Assembly (NCBI GenBank): GCA_036850595.1
Contig: CM072152.1
Location: 124,001 to 188,000, forward strand
Origin: Rhyacichthys aspro
Taxonomy: Eukaryota; Chordata; Actinopteri; Gobiiformes; Rhyacichthyidae
Reading direction: 5' to 3'
DNA length: 64,000 bases
Position numbers and translations under genes: made by a program. This document shows, piece by piece, positions 1 through 11,620 of this stretch (its first letter is position 1; every line of letters starts with the position of its first letter). The notes beneath the pieces are model-generated. The model searched no databases and was not told where the DNA came from. It saw nothing but the letters and a program-made list of their open reading frames with translations.

Positions 1-970
1 AATAAAACCTTAAGTGTTTGCAGTGGTTAAAGCCACTGTGTGTCAATGCTGAGGCTAGTTGTTGAATGGAATGAGGAGAACTCTAGTGGTCTCAACCTTA
101 TTGGGAAAAAAGTGGAGGAACTTCACACACGTCAGATAAGACTTCTAAGCAGTCTGGGGCTGGTTGGCATTAAGAGCAGTGTTAATGGTCTTAAAGAGAA
201 CATGAGGTGTATGAGAAATAGAATTCTGATGATTCTATCAGAAAGATGCTTTATTTTAGCCAATTTAACAGTTTTCTCATAGTTATGTCAGCTGTCCTTG
301 AACATTTAAAAAGACCTGCTGTATTTTTTTTTTTCATTTGAGTTCAGCTCTCCAGCATTCATGTCTGGCAGCACATTCATAAACTGGTTGTAGGGAAAAA
401 AAACCAATACTTAATGGCGAACCTCTTAGCACTGCAAAAGCAGCAGCTCAGCTCTTTTTATTGAATTTTTATGACAAGACATACATCATCCACAACAAAT
501 ACACTGTAACAAATTGCTAGAGTTTCTTCAGTAATTTTTTACAGCATCATACTGTTTTCTTGTTTTACAGATTTTACGTGTATATTGCAATGCATTATGG
601 GCTAAAAAATATTATAGTAACTAAAATGCTTTTTTTTTTAGTTGCCAGCTAAAGTCAGTATAAAATTTGCACTTCAATGCTTTTCAATGCTAACAACAAT
701 ACATCACTGTAAAATGAAGATAGCTAATACCTGTAAAACCTTTCATGTTTTGTAAATATTTTTTACAGTAAGAGACTGAAATATTACAATACTATAATGG
801 CAACTTTTTTGCTAGGTATTTTCTGTAAATTTTACAGGCAATTTGTGACAGTATAAGACAACTCTTTATGCAGAAAGTTATATGTCGAAAACTTCCCCCA
901 ACCCACAACAAAGAATTCTCATCCAAGGTCAAAACAAAACATGAGGCACATACAGAATACGGTACATTAT

Positions 971-976
<6 letters not shown>
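1..976. other. Non-coding stretch with TTTACAG-rich segment
   Basis: No coding region is supported. Between about 500 and 845 the hexamer core TTTACAG/CTGTAAA recurs in both orientations (for example near 541, 567, 706, 732, 770, 822 and 832). This looks like the subterminal part of a non-autonomous DNA transposon, but I could not fix its ends. Confidence 0.4.

Positions 977-1065
<89 letters not shown>
977..1065. repeat. (CA)n microsatellite, 89 bp
   Basis: An uninterrupted CA dinucleotide repeat of about 44 units. It generates spurious His/Thr and Cys/Val reading frames on the two strands. Confidence 0.98.
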
Positions 1066-1067
<2 letters not shown>

Positions 1068-1436
1068 GAACCTATTAACATGTGACAGTCTGTTGAATCT
1101 GTGACTCTGGACCAGGGAACCCTTCCAGAGAAAACCAACTTCATATGTCCATGGCACAATAGGGCACCAGCTTTCCCCTGTAGGAATGTGACTATCACTA
1201 CATGAACATTCAGCTTCCCTTGGTGGCAGAACAGTTCACTCATACATATATATGGCAATTGCCTCAGTAAACATAAAGAACAATTGTATATGCATTCAAA
1301 GTGCATAGAAGTAAACAAGTCATTCAGCATGTTTAATGTACTGGAAGAGAATGGTAGAAATGCTAATGGTTGGCACATATACTTAAGGCCACACATGTAG
1401 AGGGGGCATGTATAATAAATAAAAAACAAAAAGATA

Positions 1437-1446
1437 CACAGCAAAT
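1437..1446 (+). repeat. EnSpm element 1 left terminal inverted repeat
   Basis: CACAGCAAAT, the exact reverse complement of 8716-8725. TA precedes it. The second EnSpm copy begins with nearly the same bases (CACAGCAAAAT at 58218). Confidence 0.8.
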
Positions 1447-1449
1447 CTG

Positions 1450-1730
1450 ACTGTGTTAAATCAACACCTACAGTGTTATTTTTAACACTTTTAGTGTGCT
1501 ATTAGGTCCACTCTAAATTGTGTTAAAAAAAACACTTTTGAAAGTGCTATAGGCTAACACTGGTGTAAGTGTTGTAAACAACACTCAGAATCGTTACATT
1601 TTACACCCATTGTGTGTTGATTTTTTGTAACACTAGTGTACACTGTGAAAAGAACAACACTATCAGTGTATTTTTTTAACACCTAGTGAGTTGAAATAAT
1701 ACCCCTATTTTTAACACTAAATTGTGTTAA
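1450..1730. repeat. EnSpm element 1 left subterminal motif array
   Basis: About fifteen copies of GTGTT(A) or its complement (T)AACAC occur in both orientations within 280 bp of the left end. In CACTA elements such subterminal arrays bind transposase. The role here is inferred from position and repetition. Confidence 0.7.
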
Positions 1731-1818
1731 TTAAAGTCATTACACAAAATGCTGTAAAACAACTGTATTAGAAAAATCCATAAAACATGGCTTTACAAGA
1801 ACATCCTCACAAACCAGG

Positions 1819-3865
1819 TCATACAATATGGCAATAAGGTACAATGTACATTTTTTCATCCATTACATTGGAAAACTGCTTATCATAAGGTCTATAATAA
1901 AGCAGACTCTCAACAGATAAAACTAAAAATGAATCTCCTGTCTCCTCAACACAGTATGCATTAAAGTGTTCATCAAAGTAAAGGGTGTCCACATTGCAAG
2001 TCAAAATGAAAGCTTGTTCGTTGATTATTATTATGTTTGTTATTTTACTGAAAGATGGCATTTCCAAGTTTGTTTCAATGCACACAAACATTCCTATTTG
2101 TTATTCTGTTCCAAAGGTTTTGACCCAGTTAGTGGTTGACACAACACTGAATGCATTTAACTGAAAAAAAGAACAAATCGCATCCCGTCCTTCCAGGCTA
2201 CCAACATCTACATTTTTCAATGGACCAAATTCAAATCTTTGAAAGTTAAAATTCTCCCAATGATAAGCCTGATGTCTCTGGTGTTGTCTTACTAATGATT
2301 TGGTGACATTTTTAAAGTTTTTCATAGATCTTTTTAAAAAATTATGCTTAGCTTCAAATCTCATACACCAAACATGAAGGAGTGGACCAATTTTGCGAAT
2401 GCAACGGGGATAATGGATCATAAAATGATGTTTTGGAATTAACCTTTTTTGAGAAAACACTGACCTGAATAGCTTGCGATGATCAAAAATCAAGTGCTTC
2501 AAATAATATGTCATACCATTGGTTATTACTGGTGAAAACACAATGTTCACAATTTGAATTAACAGAAGCAATAAATTCCAGTGACTGTCATTTCTTTCCA
2601 CCACATCACCAAAAATAAGGGGAGCATTTCTTACAAGACACCATGACTGTATTGCATTCAATCCAAGATCTTTACCACTTTCATCCATTTTCAGACCACT
2701 GGGTCTGTTTTTTCTCTCAGCATATCCAAAGTTAAAACTCTGGATCCTCTGTGACAATGTCTCCAAAGTGAGATGCAGAGCAAGCAGATCGTGCATGATG
2801 TCAACAGCATAGTTGTCAGCTGAGTGAAAGAAATTGAGTGTATTAAGCAAGCAAGACTTCTTAACACCAAAAGTTGAGACAAGCAAAGGGTCTTCTTGCA
2901 AGACAGCACAATGTTCTTTTGAACGAAAACCTAAACCAGAATGATCTTCAGTGAACACAGACTGAAACTCATCCTTACTTGTCAAACAGAATCTACAGCA
3001 ATGGGTAGCACTGAAGGACTCAACAAAACCAAAAAGTCCATGTAATCCCAGATTATCACCTGTCACTTGAATGACAGAACCCAGCAATGGTGAGTCTGAG
3101 AAAGGCACTCTAATTCCTTCTGTCTCAAGAATTTTAAGATCATCAACAAGAGTTTTAATATATCATCAAATCTATATTTCTTTAGGTCTTGTGAGTGAAA
3201 GAGGGCCACAACATGAATATTCATCAGTACAGAATTGTATCTTGGGGGCAGGTTCCTCAAAATAAAGTAAATACAGCCAAGTTTATGGATTCGTTTCTTT
3301 GACCCCAAAGGATTTGCAGTCTCAAAGTCATCATAATAAAGTTGAATCTGTAGAGCATGTTCTTTACACTCTTCCACCTTCTTTTGCAAACCAGTGTCTT
3401 GAAGTTCTGAAGTACAACTAAGAACTGCTTCTCTAGCTTGTGTTTGAATGTCCTTTACAACTTCCTCCATGGACTCTACTAATGCTTGGACAGTGCTTTC
3501 AGCAGCACCAGATGCTTGCAACTGCACTACAACAGAACCACACATGTTCAAAACATGACGATTATCAATAAATAATGGCATTGGCCTGTCTGTATTGACT
3601 TCCTGAGATGTTGATGGCTCATCACTTTCAACAATAGTGTCCATATTAAGGAAAGAATCCACATTATCAACAGTACTAGTTACAACAAGGTTTGTGTGAA
3701 AATGAACAAGGTGTTTCCTGAAACCTGAATAAGAACAAAAAGACAACCTACATCCTTGTTGTGCACATTGCAGTCTCAAAGTTTTGTGTGGATACAAAGC
3801 ATGGCAGGACTTTTGTGCTGTGCTGTACAGATGTAACAAATAAACATAAGCTTGAAAATATAACT
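1819..3865 (-). pseudogene. EnSpm element 1 transposase, C2H2 finger plus DDE-like region (decayed)
   Basis: On the - strand an N-terminal C2H2 finger (C-AQQG-C ... FRKHLVHFH) is followed by a serine/threonine-rich spacer, then a long conserved region shared with element 2: QLYYDDFETANPLGSKK, VTGDNLGLHGLFGFVESFSA, CRFCL, VDIMHDLLALHLTLE, RLIPKHHFMIHYPR and MRFEAKHNF. Acidic residues in GDNLGLH, VDIMHD and RFEAKH are candidates for the catalytic triad, which is inference only. The frame breaks near 3150, where one base is missing compared with element 2, and at a TAA following FGTE (about 2101), where element 2 has a tyrosine. The C-terminal piece 1819-2091 continues the alignment after that stop. 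A CYIC pair just upstream suggests a first finger, also frame-broken. Confidence 0.75.
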
Positions 3866-5628
3866 TTAATCCATGTTTAGCAGTCTTGCTCTTAATTCCT
3901 TGACTCTGGGACTTTCCTTTGCATTTCCAACGTCTATGTTGAACACTGTGGTTTGGATGAAAGTGTAAAAGTTGAAGAGAGGCTCGTTGTAGTTTAGACT
4001 GAAGACAAAGTGACACTTGAAAAGTTCATCGAAAGCTGCAAGTGAAGTTTGTCCCTTGCAGGGAATGGCCTTGTGGTCAACAATGACATAAAACCTTTGT
4101 ATGTTGCTCTTCTCCCACACACAGAAGGAACGGCTGTCCAGGCTCCACTCCGGCAAGAAAAGTTCCAACACTGGCTCCAATCTGTAAAAATGTTCAATAT
4201 AAACATTTTAATAATGCTCAAAGATGCATGCTGCTTGTCAAAGTAAAAGCACTAACTAAAACCACTTCTCAAGTACAACTACAAGAGCAACATCTTGTTG
4301 GCCTGTGATTGTTTGATATTGTCTTTATAGGCCATTATTGATAGGGGAAAAAAATCTTCAATTAATTAAACTCTAAGACATGTGCAGTTGCAACTGTACT
4401 GAGAATAAACCCAAATGTAAAACAGCTTACCTGCAGATATCTTACAAGATGGTTTACAGCTTGAGTGGCACTAATCTTTGCACTCTTCTTATGTCCTTTG
4501 GGAGTAGGAGGAAGCATGTGAACCAAAAGAAGAATGCATGACAGGTCACTGTCCCAGCCTAAGAGAAAAGCAAAAGAGAAAAATATAAGATGGCAGAATA
4601 TTGAACATCACATTTTAATTGAAGAATTCGCTAAACTTACCATGTCCCTCAGAGTTTTGAGCAGCCAAGAGCTCTTCCACATGATCATTAGTGACTAGAT
4701 TTGTACAGTCTGTTCGGATCCTGGGTTTGAAGAAAGTGGCCCACTTTGATAGAAATCTACAGGACACATCTTCTCCAAACATCATGGCAAAGTCTAGTTC
4801 AATCTCAAATTAATAAAAACACAGATGTGAATCTTGCTTGCAGAATTTTGTGTACAAATTAAATTAAGTGTCTTACCAAACCAGGAATGTCGAGGAATCG
4901 TGGGAACACATCCAATACGGAGGACGAGGATTCTTGATCGCAAACCAGTGACTGACGATACTGAAATGTGGCCTTCATCTTGTCTTTTACAATGGATTCA
5001 TCAGTTGAATGCTTCAGAATTGATACAGCTTCACGGCACTCTTCACCAACTAATTGTCACTCACAAGAGCCTGCCTCTTTCTCTTTGGACTAAACTCATC
5101 AGTAGAGGTTGAAGATGGTCTTTATTCTCCAAGCCAAGTAGCCAGATCCACCTTGCGGGTCAAGAAGTGCTCCTGAAAAAACTAAATAAAAACAGTTGGA
5201 TCCAGCTATAAGACATGCAATAAAAGCCATTTAAAGCAACTTACATATCCATTCTCTGAGTAGGGATCTCTAAGTGTAGGAAAAAGTGTGATGATACCAG
5301 GTGCATATCTGGTCCGCACCGAAATGGGTGGAATCCTCCTTCAAAGGTTTCATTTCATAACTACATCTTAATATTTTAAAATATTAAGACAAAAAAGACA
5401 AAAATTTAAACAAATGACTTACCCATGCTTCTCAATCATGTTGGCCACCATAAGGTTGACAAGTTGTTTTCGTGTCCTATCATTTATTGTTTTTGATTTG
5501 TTGTAGTCTTCGATGATACTCTGTCCCAGTGGCTTGGACAGGAGAGCATCTTTCACCATCTAGGTGAAAAACAGTCATTTGTCAATTTAATAATAAGTCA
5601 AGTCAGCCTTTCATACAGTGAAAGTAGC

Positions 5629-6933
5629 TCACTCGTTTGGAAGATTCACGTTCAGTTCACTTCGTTTCCCTCCATTTTCTTCAATTATTACTGTGGTATC
5701 TGGATCAGTGGATACCAAAAATGAAGACGATGATGATGGTGACGATGATGTTGGGTCAGATGGGTCACTGATTGGAAGGTCTGACTCAGGTGACCCAAGT
5801 GAACTTTGTGACCAACCAAGAACAACTGGGGAGAAAAAAAATACAGCATTATTCAACAGCTGTGGTCAGCAGTGTATACCTATCAAGGCCTCATCTCACC
5901 TGCTGACTTTTCTGTGGACACACTGATTGTAAGGTTGCCTGTTTTTAACAAATCCTCAAACACAGCAGCATCGACTTCTGTTCCTGTCCCATCTGTCAAG
6001 TAAAGCTGAGTCTGAGGTGGAAGACCCAGCTTATCTATGACTGAAAATTTTTGACAATTAAGACAATTTTGCTTCTGTTTAAAAATACAGCTACAAAACG
6101 TTTAATATAGCATAGTCTTAAGTGCTGTGGTTTAGCCCTAGTTTACTTCTGATTTTGACCTGGTTTAAAAGTAGTCCAGAACTGGATTAGTCATAGTTTG
6201 TTTGTGTCTACTAGTTTAGATGTAGTTTACTCCTAGATTACACTTAAGACCTAATCATCAGACATCAAATATTTTTTGACATAGAACTACAGTCTCAATT
6301 CACTGACGTTATCAATGTATAAAATATAAAATGTGTGACCATAATGGAGACTCACCCTTCATAAGAAACATGCCAAAATCATCTTCAGTTTCAGCCAGTT
6401 TGACATACCTCTGTGTTTGACCAAATTTTACTGGAACCAACATTGTGTGCTATAAAACAAAACAAAGTTTATTTGTCAACAACTAAACTCAACAACAATA
6501 ATAAAACATCAACAATAAACTTCAGTCTTTCTGGCTTTTCCCCTCTAGTCAGCAGAGGCGTTTACCCAATGAACAAAATCTTGCTGCATTTTTAAGTCTT
6601 GGGTGGTTTTGAGATATGTCACATGCAAATATTACATAAACGCTAATTATAAATTTGCATTATCAAATGTTACAGCAACAATACTTTTACCAAGTGCAAT
6701 GAGAAAACAGACAGCAAATATTTAGCCAATATTTCTCAGTAGCAATTTTAAGGGTATACCTTTTTGATAGCTTCCTGCTCATTGTCACTGTGTTGCCCCC
6801 GTTGCTCCTTACTGTGGTATGTAAATCAGACAATACTACCAAAGATGAAGCGGTGTCTGATGGGCTACTGGTTGAATTATTGGACACAGGAAACAGATCA
6901 AGTTCAACTGTAAAATTATAAAAATAAATAAAT

Positions 6934-6992
<59 letters not shown>

Positions 6993-6996
6993 CTGT

Positions 6997-7031
<35 letters not shown>

Positions 7032-7474
7032 GCAATAGAAATTGTCAGTATTCATCAAGGCCTTAGCTCACCTGTTGACTTTTCTGTTGACACATTTATA
7101 GTAAGGTTGCCTGTTTTTAACAGCTCTCCAAACACCTCAGCATCCACTTCTGTTCCCGTCCCATCTGTCAAGTAAAGCTGAGTCTCAAGCGTAAGACTCA
7201 GCTTATCTATGACTGAAAAATATTAAAAATTGAAGACTATTTTGCCTGTCTTATGTAATTGTCCTGGCTTCCCCTTAACTCATTAGCAGCTACACTTTTT
7301 TTAAATCAAATCACACAATTACAGAACCCACCTTTTGCATACAATAAACACAGGACTAATAATTTTAAAGCTAACTTAACTAGGTTGCACTAGGTTGCAC
7401 TTCTTTACAGCCTTCCTCAGATTCAACTTTGACATATCTCTGGGTATTACCAAATTTCACTGGCACCAACATTA
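5629..7474 (-). repeat. Tandemly duplicated three-exon cassette inside the SAMD3-like gene
   Basis: Copy A (about 6760-7474) and copy B (about 5629-6446) each hold, in the same order, an MLVPVKFG.TQRYVK exon, an exon coding VIDKL.L...TQLYLTDGTG with TEVDA.VF and TGNLTI.VSTEK, and a serine-rich acidic exon. The middle exon is nearly identical in DNA between copies. Copy A's first exon has lost the tail FGMFLMK seen in copy B, and its intron carries the poly-A/(TA)n tract at 6934-7028. Confidence 0.75.
6934..7028. repeat. Poly-A followed by two (TA)n tracts
   Basis: About 27 A (6934-6960), then (TA)15 (6961-6990), a 10-bp spacer and (TA)14 (7001-7028). It lies inside an intron of the element 1 SAMD3-like gene, in copy A of its duplicated cassette. 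Confidence 0.95.
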
Positions 7475-8539
7475 CACTATAAAACAAAAGACAACACAAA
7501 GCAATGTTAAATGAATTACAATATAAAAAACAGTCATTGCAAGTTTACTTTAAATTACAGTAGAAATATACTATAAGCAAGTCTAACTGTGATAGCAATG
7601 ATACAATGTTTGAAATAATGCTTTAAAATTACTTTTATATGAATTAAATCGACTTGTTCACTTGAAAGGGAAAGGTAAAGATATAAACATAAAAACGCGG
7701 CATACTCTTACTCTGCATACATATAAATAACCATTCACCGGGCACTCATGTGCGGCTAACCAAAACAGCAGTAACAGCTAACCGCGTTAGCTATGAATTT
7801 AGTGGTGGAAAAAAAACAACTAGAAAGCAAACATGGCCTGCAGTAAACCCTGCGACTGAATACGAGGCTAACCCCCCCAAAAAACACACCACACATTTGG
7901 TCGCTATATTTAATTTAGAACCAGCAAAATACGAAATGCTATGCTGTTGAACTCATAACTTTAGCCGCAGCCAGCTAGCTTTAGCACACGCTAACGCTAC
8001 ATAACATCAGAATATCCTTATCCAAATCCCTCTCAATATCCTTGTGTCATCTAACGCAGCTTGTTACCTGTATTTTCTGAATTACCAGATGCTAAATGCT
8101 CACATGCGGCGCGTAACCCATCGGAGGTAAAAGAGACACTGGCTAGCGAACCTAGCATTAAACCACTCGTCCTTGACCACGAGGCTTCAATTACCAGTAT
8201 CTTTTCAATTTTAGGGGCTTTAAAAATAAAATTTTATAAATTTAACATGCATAGATATCAGTAAGAGCCAACGTTGTTCTTGTTGGAATGTTTCCCAACT
8301 TTAAAAGCCATGTGCAAGTACAAACCCTAAAGATTTCTGCAATTATATGTTTACCGAGTCCCTTACTATTACTGTTTTACGTTTCAAAAAATAAATAATA
8401 TATATAATTAAACACAAATGCAAAAGAAACATGTACTTACATGTGCACTGCACCGTAGTTGAGGTAAGTATGGCGTTCCAGGCAGCTCTCCCGCTTTTTG
8501 AGGCCTACACGTCACAGAGCCGTTGTAAACTTACACTTG

Positions 8540-8715
8540 ATCAGTGTTTTTGTTTTCAAAATCTACACTTATGAAGTGTTTTGGTTTGACACTGTGAATT
8601 AACACTAACTCATTTGACCAAATAACACTACCATTGTTAAAATAACTCAAAGAAGTGTTGAATTTTTAACACTCAACACCCTGCAACTCCAACACTCATA
8701 ATTTAACACTTTTGA
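8540..8715. repeat. EnSpm element 1 right subterminal motif array
   Basis: About nine copies of AACAC or GTGTT crowd into 175 bp next to the right terminus, mirroring the left end. The element's genes would be transcribed from this side (- strand), so the region may also hold their promoter. No promoter motif was recognised. Confidence 0.65.
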
Positions 8716-8725
8716 ATTTGCTGTG
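8716..8725 (-). repeat. EnSpm element 1 right terminal inverted repeat
   Basis: ATTTGCTGTG, the partner of 1437-1446, followed by TA at 8726-8727. Confidence 0.8.
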
Positions 8726-9180
8726 TATATATAATGTTATGGCTATTAGAAAAAACATAGCATTAACACAGCCCCTGAGCAATCCTGACCTAGAAAGTTT
8801 ATATCAGCATGTTGATAACTCTCTCGAGTAGGGTATAACCAAAACAGCGAACCTAAAAGGCAGCCTTACTAAACAGGTGCTAGCAGGAATGAGCTAGGAA
8901 ACACGGTTTGCTGTTGCATGGTGGTATAGCAAATGTTGGCACAATAGCGCCGGTCTGTCAGATGCTGTTAGTCCACAGGAACGCTTGAGCTAAGAGGGCA
9001 GTGTAACTCGACATAATTCCTAGCATCTAGCGGAAAAGCAAGTCATCTCCAACTCCCCTCTTTGGTCCTAAAAACAGCTTGGCCGGGTAGCGAACCATAG
9101 ATTTAAGTCCCCAGTTATACGTATCTTTCATTACATAACAATATGCGGATCATTGCTCTAGGGCTTCAGGACAGTAATCT

Positions 9181-9462
9181 TCAATAATGTGAAGTGGAGT
9201 ATCTTTTAATTTCAACTTGCCCCTCAGTTTCCGAGCTTTTACACACCACCAGCTTCCAGAAATAGTTGTTCAAATACAGTCCAGAGTCTTTGAGTTTCGA
9301 CAACGCTGTATTGAACTCTACAGAAAGTGCAGTCTTGTGCTCCCCTAGCATGTATATTAACATAGCAATGGCAACCGTATTCAAAGGGACGTCTATCTTC
9401 TGCTCCTCTTTTTTAGGTCTGCTAGACATTGTGCTGAGTTGTAACTGCTTAGACAATAACAA
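9181..9462 (-). pseudogene. Tx1/L1-type LINE ORF1 N-terminal fragment
   Basis: On the - strand: MSSRPKKEEQK..., then DVPLNTVAIAMLIYMLGEHK and ALSVEFNTALSKL. This pattern is typical of the start of ORF1 of fish Tx1-clade L1 LINEs. The piece is cut after about 90 residues; the coiled-coil and RNA-binding part is not adjacent. The flanking 8728-9180 has no recognised coding content and may be 3' deletion debris of the same insertion. Confidence 0.5.
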
Positions 9463-9479
9463 ATAATTGTTAACTGGTT

Positions 9480-10300
9480 TCGAAACACAGGGTGAGTATT
9501 TAATAAAGTTGGGATGCTACAGGTGGGAGCAAAGAAAAATGCAAATTCTTGCTGTCAACCAGAAGTGCAAAGCAGTTTTTACCTTCTCCTGAATATTCTA
9601 AAGGACTATGGAGACTTTTTGAACTGGTGGAAGCCCAATTTCTTCCACTAGTCTTGGAGATGTCGATTTATCTCACACCTGTCACATGATGCTACCATGA
9701 ACTTGCTCTCCTCCTATTGTTTTTCTGCCTCACACCAATCTACCACAGACTCTGGCTCATGCAAGGAAAAGGGGTAATCCAGTTCTCTTTCTGATTGAGA
9801 GGAAGGGCTAAGGGCTACACACCCCTATTGATGGAAATTTTCAGAGACAACACTTGTAACGGAGGGTTAAGAAATTTCTCAGCATACAGCCCATTCCCTG
9901 GCTCCACAGCTGCGAAAGACATGCATAAATGTAACTCATTTTGGCAATAGAAGATTTTAAATTTTGACAATCTTGTTTTACGTTCCTTTAATCTTGTACT
10001 TATTTGTGCACTAATCCGTTGTGTCATAACCTGACCTGTCATGGCCCTGACGCTCCACGTACAATAGACATAAAACATGATTACCTATACCAAACCACGA
10101 CTACACTAGGAAGAGGTCGTGACACCCCCCCTCATCTAGACGGGGATTCTACTCATAAAGAATCACCATGCCCAACATTATTACTATGTACCACTACCAC
10201 CAAATGCCAAATTATTATAAAAATACCCAACACCAAGACTGATGCCACCACTGCAACCCAGTTCAACCAGCCAAGTCATCCCACCCATTCCTAGCAACTC
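9480..10300. other. Intergenic/intronic stretch, possible LTR remnant at right end
   Basis: No convincing coding region. Towards 10000-10300 the sequence contains a GGTCGTGACACCCCCC stretch and then TGGCGCCCAAGAGAAGAG at 10301, which begins like a tRNA-Lys primer-binding site. A solo or decayed LTR ending near 10300 is possible; no matching second LTR or polyprotein was seen next to it. Confidence 0.3.
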
Positions 10301-10604
10301 TGGCGCCCAAGAGAAGAGAACAGGAAAAGAAGCAAGGCAAATGAAACAAGGTATGAAGGGACCATCAAAACTATTCCAAAGGTGCACGTGATAATGACAT
10401 CACCTTGAAAGGTTTTGAAAAATTGCTGTTTACTAACGTTAGAATTATATCAACAGGTCACAAAAATCTTTACACTTTTGTAACTCCTCATCTGATAATA
10501 GCTAATACATAAACCCATTGTCTGTCTGATTTCCAGTGATATGTTGTACATATCTGGACAGTACTTTTAGTTTTTTCAGGTTGTTACAACATCATTCATG
10601 TGTC

Positions 10605-10880
10605 TTATGTCTGTGAACAGGGCCAGAGGAGCTGATACAGAGCAGAAAATGCGGAGCTTGTTCTCAAGACAAAATACTTGGAAAAAAAAAAACAATACAA
10701 AACATCTGAATCTTTGAATATCTCTGGTGGAGATGGCAGCAACTCCTTAGCTAATATCTTGTGAAGCAGCTTTGAAAAAAACTCAGTTGGGCGGCCGCTC
10801 TCCATAGACTCTGGCAATCCAAAGATGTTTTGACGTCTGCTACGTTTTTGTTTGTATTTGTATTATTTTTGGTCAGCTCT
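10605..10880 (-). pseudogene. Tx1/L1-type LINE ORF1 central fragment
   Basis: Read on the - strand, RSRRQNIFGLPESMESGRPT then EFFSKLLHKILAKELLPSPP matches the central ORF1 block of fish Tx1-clade L1 elements (GLPES..GRPTEFFS.LL). It is about 80 residues long, then degenerates. It is not collinear with the ORF1 fragment at 9181-9462 (the order is reversed for a - strand element), so it is a separate insertion or a rearranged one. Confidence 0.65.
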
Positions 10881-10899
10881 CTAATTGTGTATCACTGGG

Positions 10900-11620
10900 A
10901 ATTTATTCTTAGCTCTTCAAACCTGTCTTAAAAAATCAGTGAAGTTTGAGAGTAATGGGCAGAAAACATTCTGCCCCTGCTTTAAGACGTTATAAATATA
11001 AATGTATAATATTATAAAATATAATAAATATTGTATTATTAATGATATGAATAAATATAAAATAAAAACGGTTCTCTTAATGTCTCCAACAACACTAGGA
11101 AAAGTCACTAGATTTGTTGCTAGTCACTTTTTGAAAAAGAGTGGTCTGAATAGTTGCTAAATTTAGTGAGAAAGTTGCTAAGTATGTAACACTGGGCTCC
11201 AATCCCACCGTGACTTTATTCTGCAACTCTGCCACTGCAGGGTGAATACAGCACATTTTCATGGCTTTTGCTTTTTGAACATATTTTAACTTCCTGAGGA
11301 TGCCTGGTTGCATTTATACAAATAACTTTAGATTTAAGCAGCTCAAGTGGCTGCCTATTTTTTCACCTCTAAGCTAAACATTTTTGAGCTTGGCTTCCTC
11401 CTGATATTGTGTTTATAGGCCACCTAAACACAACAATTGATGTCTCTGATTTCTTTGCCAAATTCCCATTTTACTGTGCGCTCTTGCTATTATTTGTCCT
11501 TCACAGCTGCCCAATTCTCAATTGCTTTCATTCTTAACTTAACCTAAACAGTTGTCTGTGTATTGATACAGACACTGAGGATTTATCAGCCTGGTTGTAT
11601 TCTGCCTGCCAAACCATCCT
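10900..11620. other. Unassigned AT-rich intron sequence
   Basis: AT-rich, with short TATAA runs near 10990-11060. I see no conserved coding or terminal-repeat signal. Confidence 0.4.

Larger units (their letters stand above)
3866..7474 (-). pseudogene. SAMD3-like companion gene of EnSpm element 1, many exons (decayed)
   Basis: A chain of - strand exons can be read from about 7474 down to a stop at 3866: an MLVPVKFGNTQRYVK exon; an exon with QLYLTDGTGTEVDAEVF; a serine-rich acidic exon; a second copy of these three (6446, about 6042-5897, 5835-5629); then MVKDALLSKPLG... (5559-5424); RIPPISVRTRYAPG with FPTLRDPYSENGYEH (about 5340-5245); FQYRQSLVCDQESS then VLDVFPRFLDIPGL (about 5095-4877); a MMFGEDVSCRFLSKW exon (4790-4640); WDSDLSCILLLVHMLPPTPK (4560-4430); and a last exon ending LRARLLNMD. 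The layout resembles fish proteins annotated sterile alpha motif domain-containing protein 3-like; the GTEVD exon looks CIDE-N/ubiquitin-like. A frame disruption near 5050 (after RQALVSDN) marks decay. Its role in transposition is unknown. Exon limits are approximate. Confidence 0.6.
1437..8725 (-). mobile_element. EnSpm/CACTA-type DNA transposon, nearly complete (element 1)
   Basis: The left end reads CACAGCAAAT (1437-1446) and the right end ATTTGCTGTG (8716-8725), exact reverse complements, flanked on both sides by TA (1435-1436, 8726-8727). That fits a 2-bp target duplication, although the flanks are themselves AT-rich. CAC...GTG ends, short TIRs, subterminal arrays of a short motif and a large transposase fit the EnSpm/CACTA superfamily. 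Genes run on the - strand: a many-exon SAMD3-like gene (3866-7474) followed by a zinc-finger transposase (1819-3865). A frameshift and an in-frame stop in the transposase show that this copy is no longer autonomous. It sits antisense in a CADPS intron. Confidence 0.75.

Noticed and set aside
792..1444. Long frames rich in Cys-Val or His-Thr around 1 kb
   Set aside because: Produced by the (CA)n microsatellite; no protein-like composition outside it.
5618..5926. Aspartate-rich + strand frame
   Set aside because: It is antisense to the serine-rich exon of the SAMD3-like gene, whose splice sites and duplicate copy support the - strand.
9815..10294. Overlapping frames on both strands near 10 kb
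   Set aside because: No domain similarity, low complexity; the region looks like LTR or non-coding sequence.
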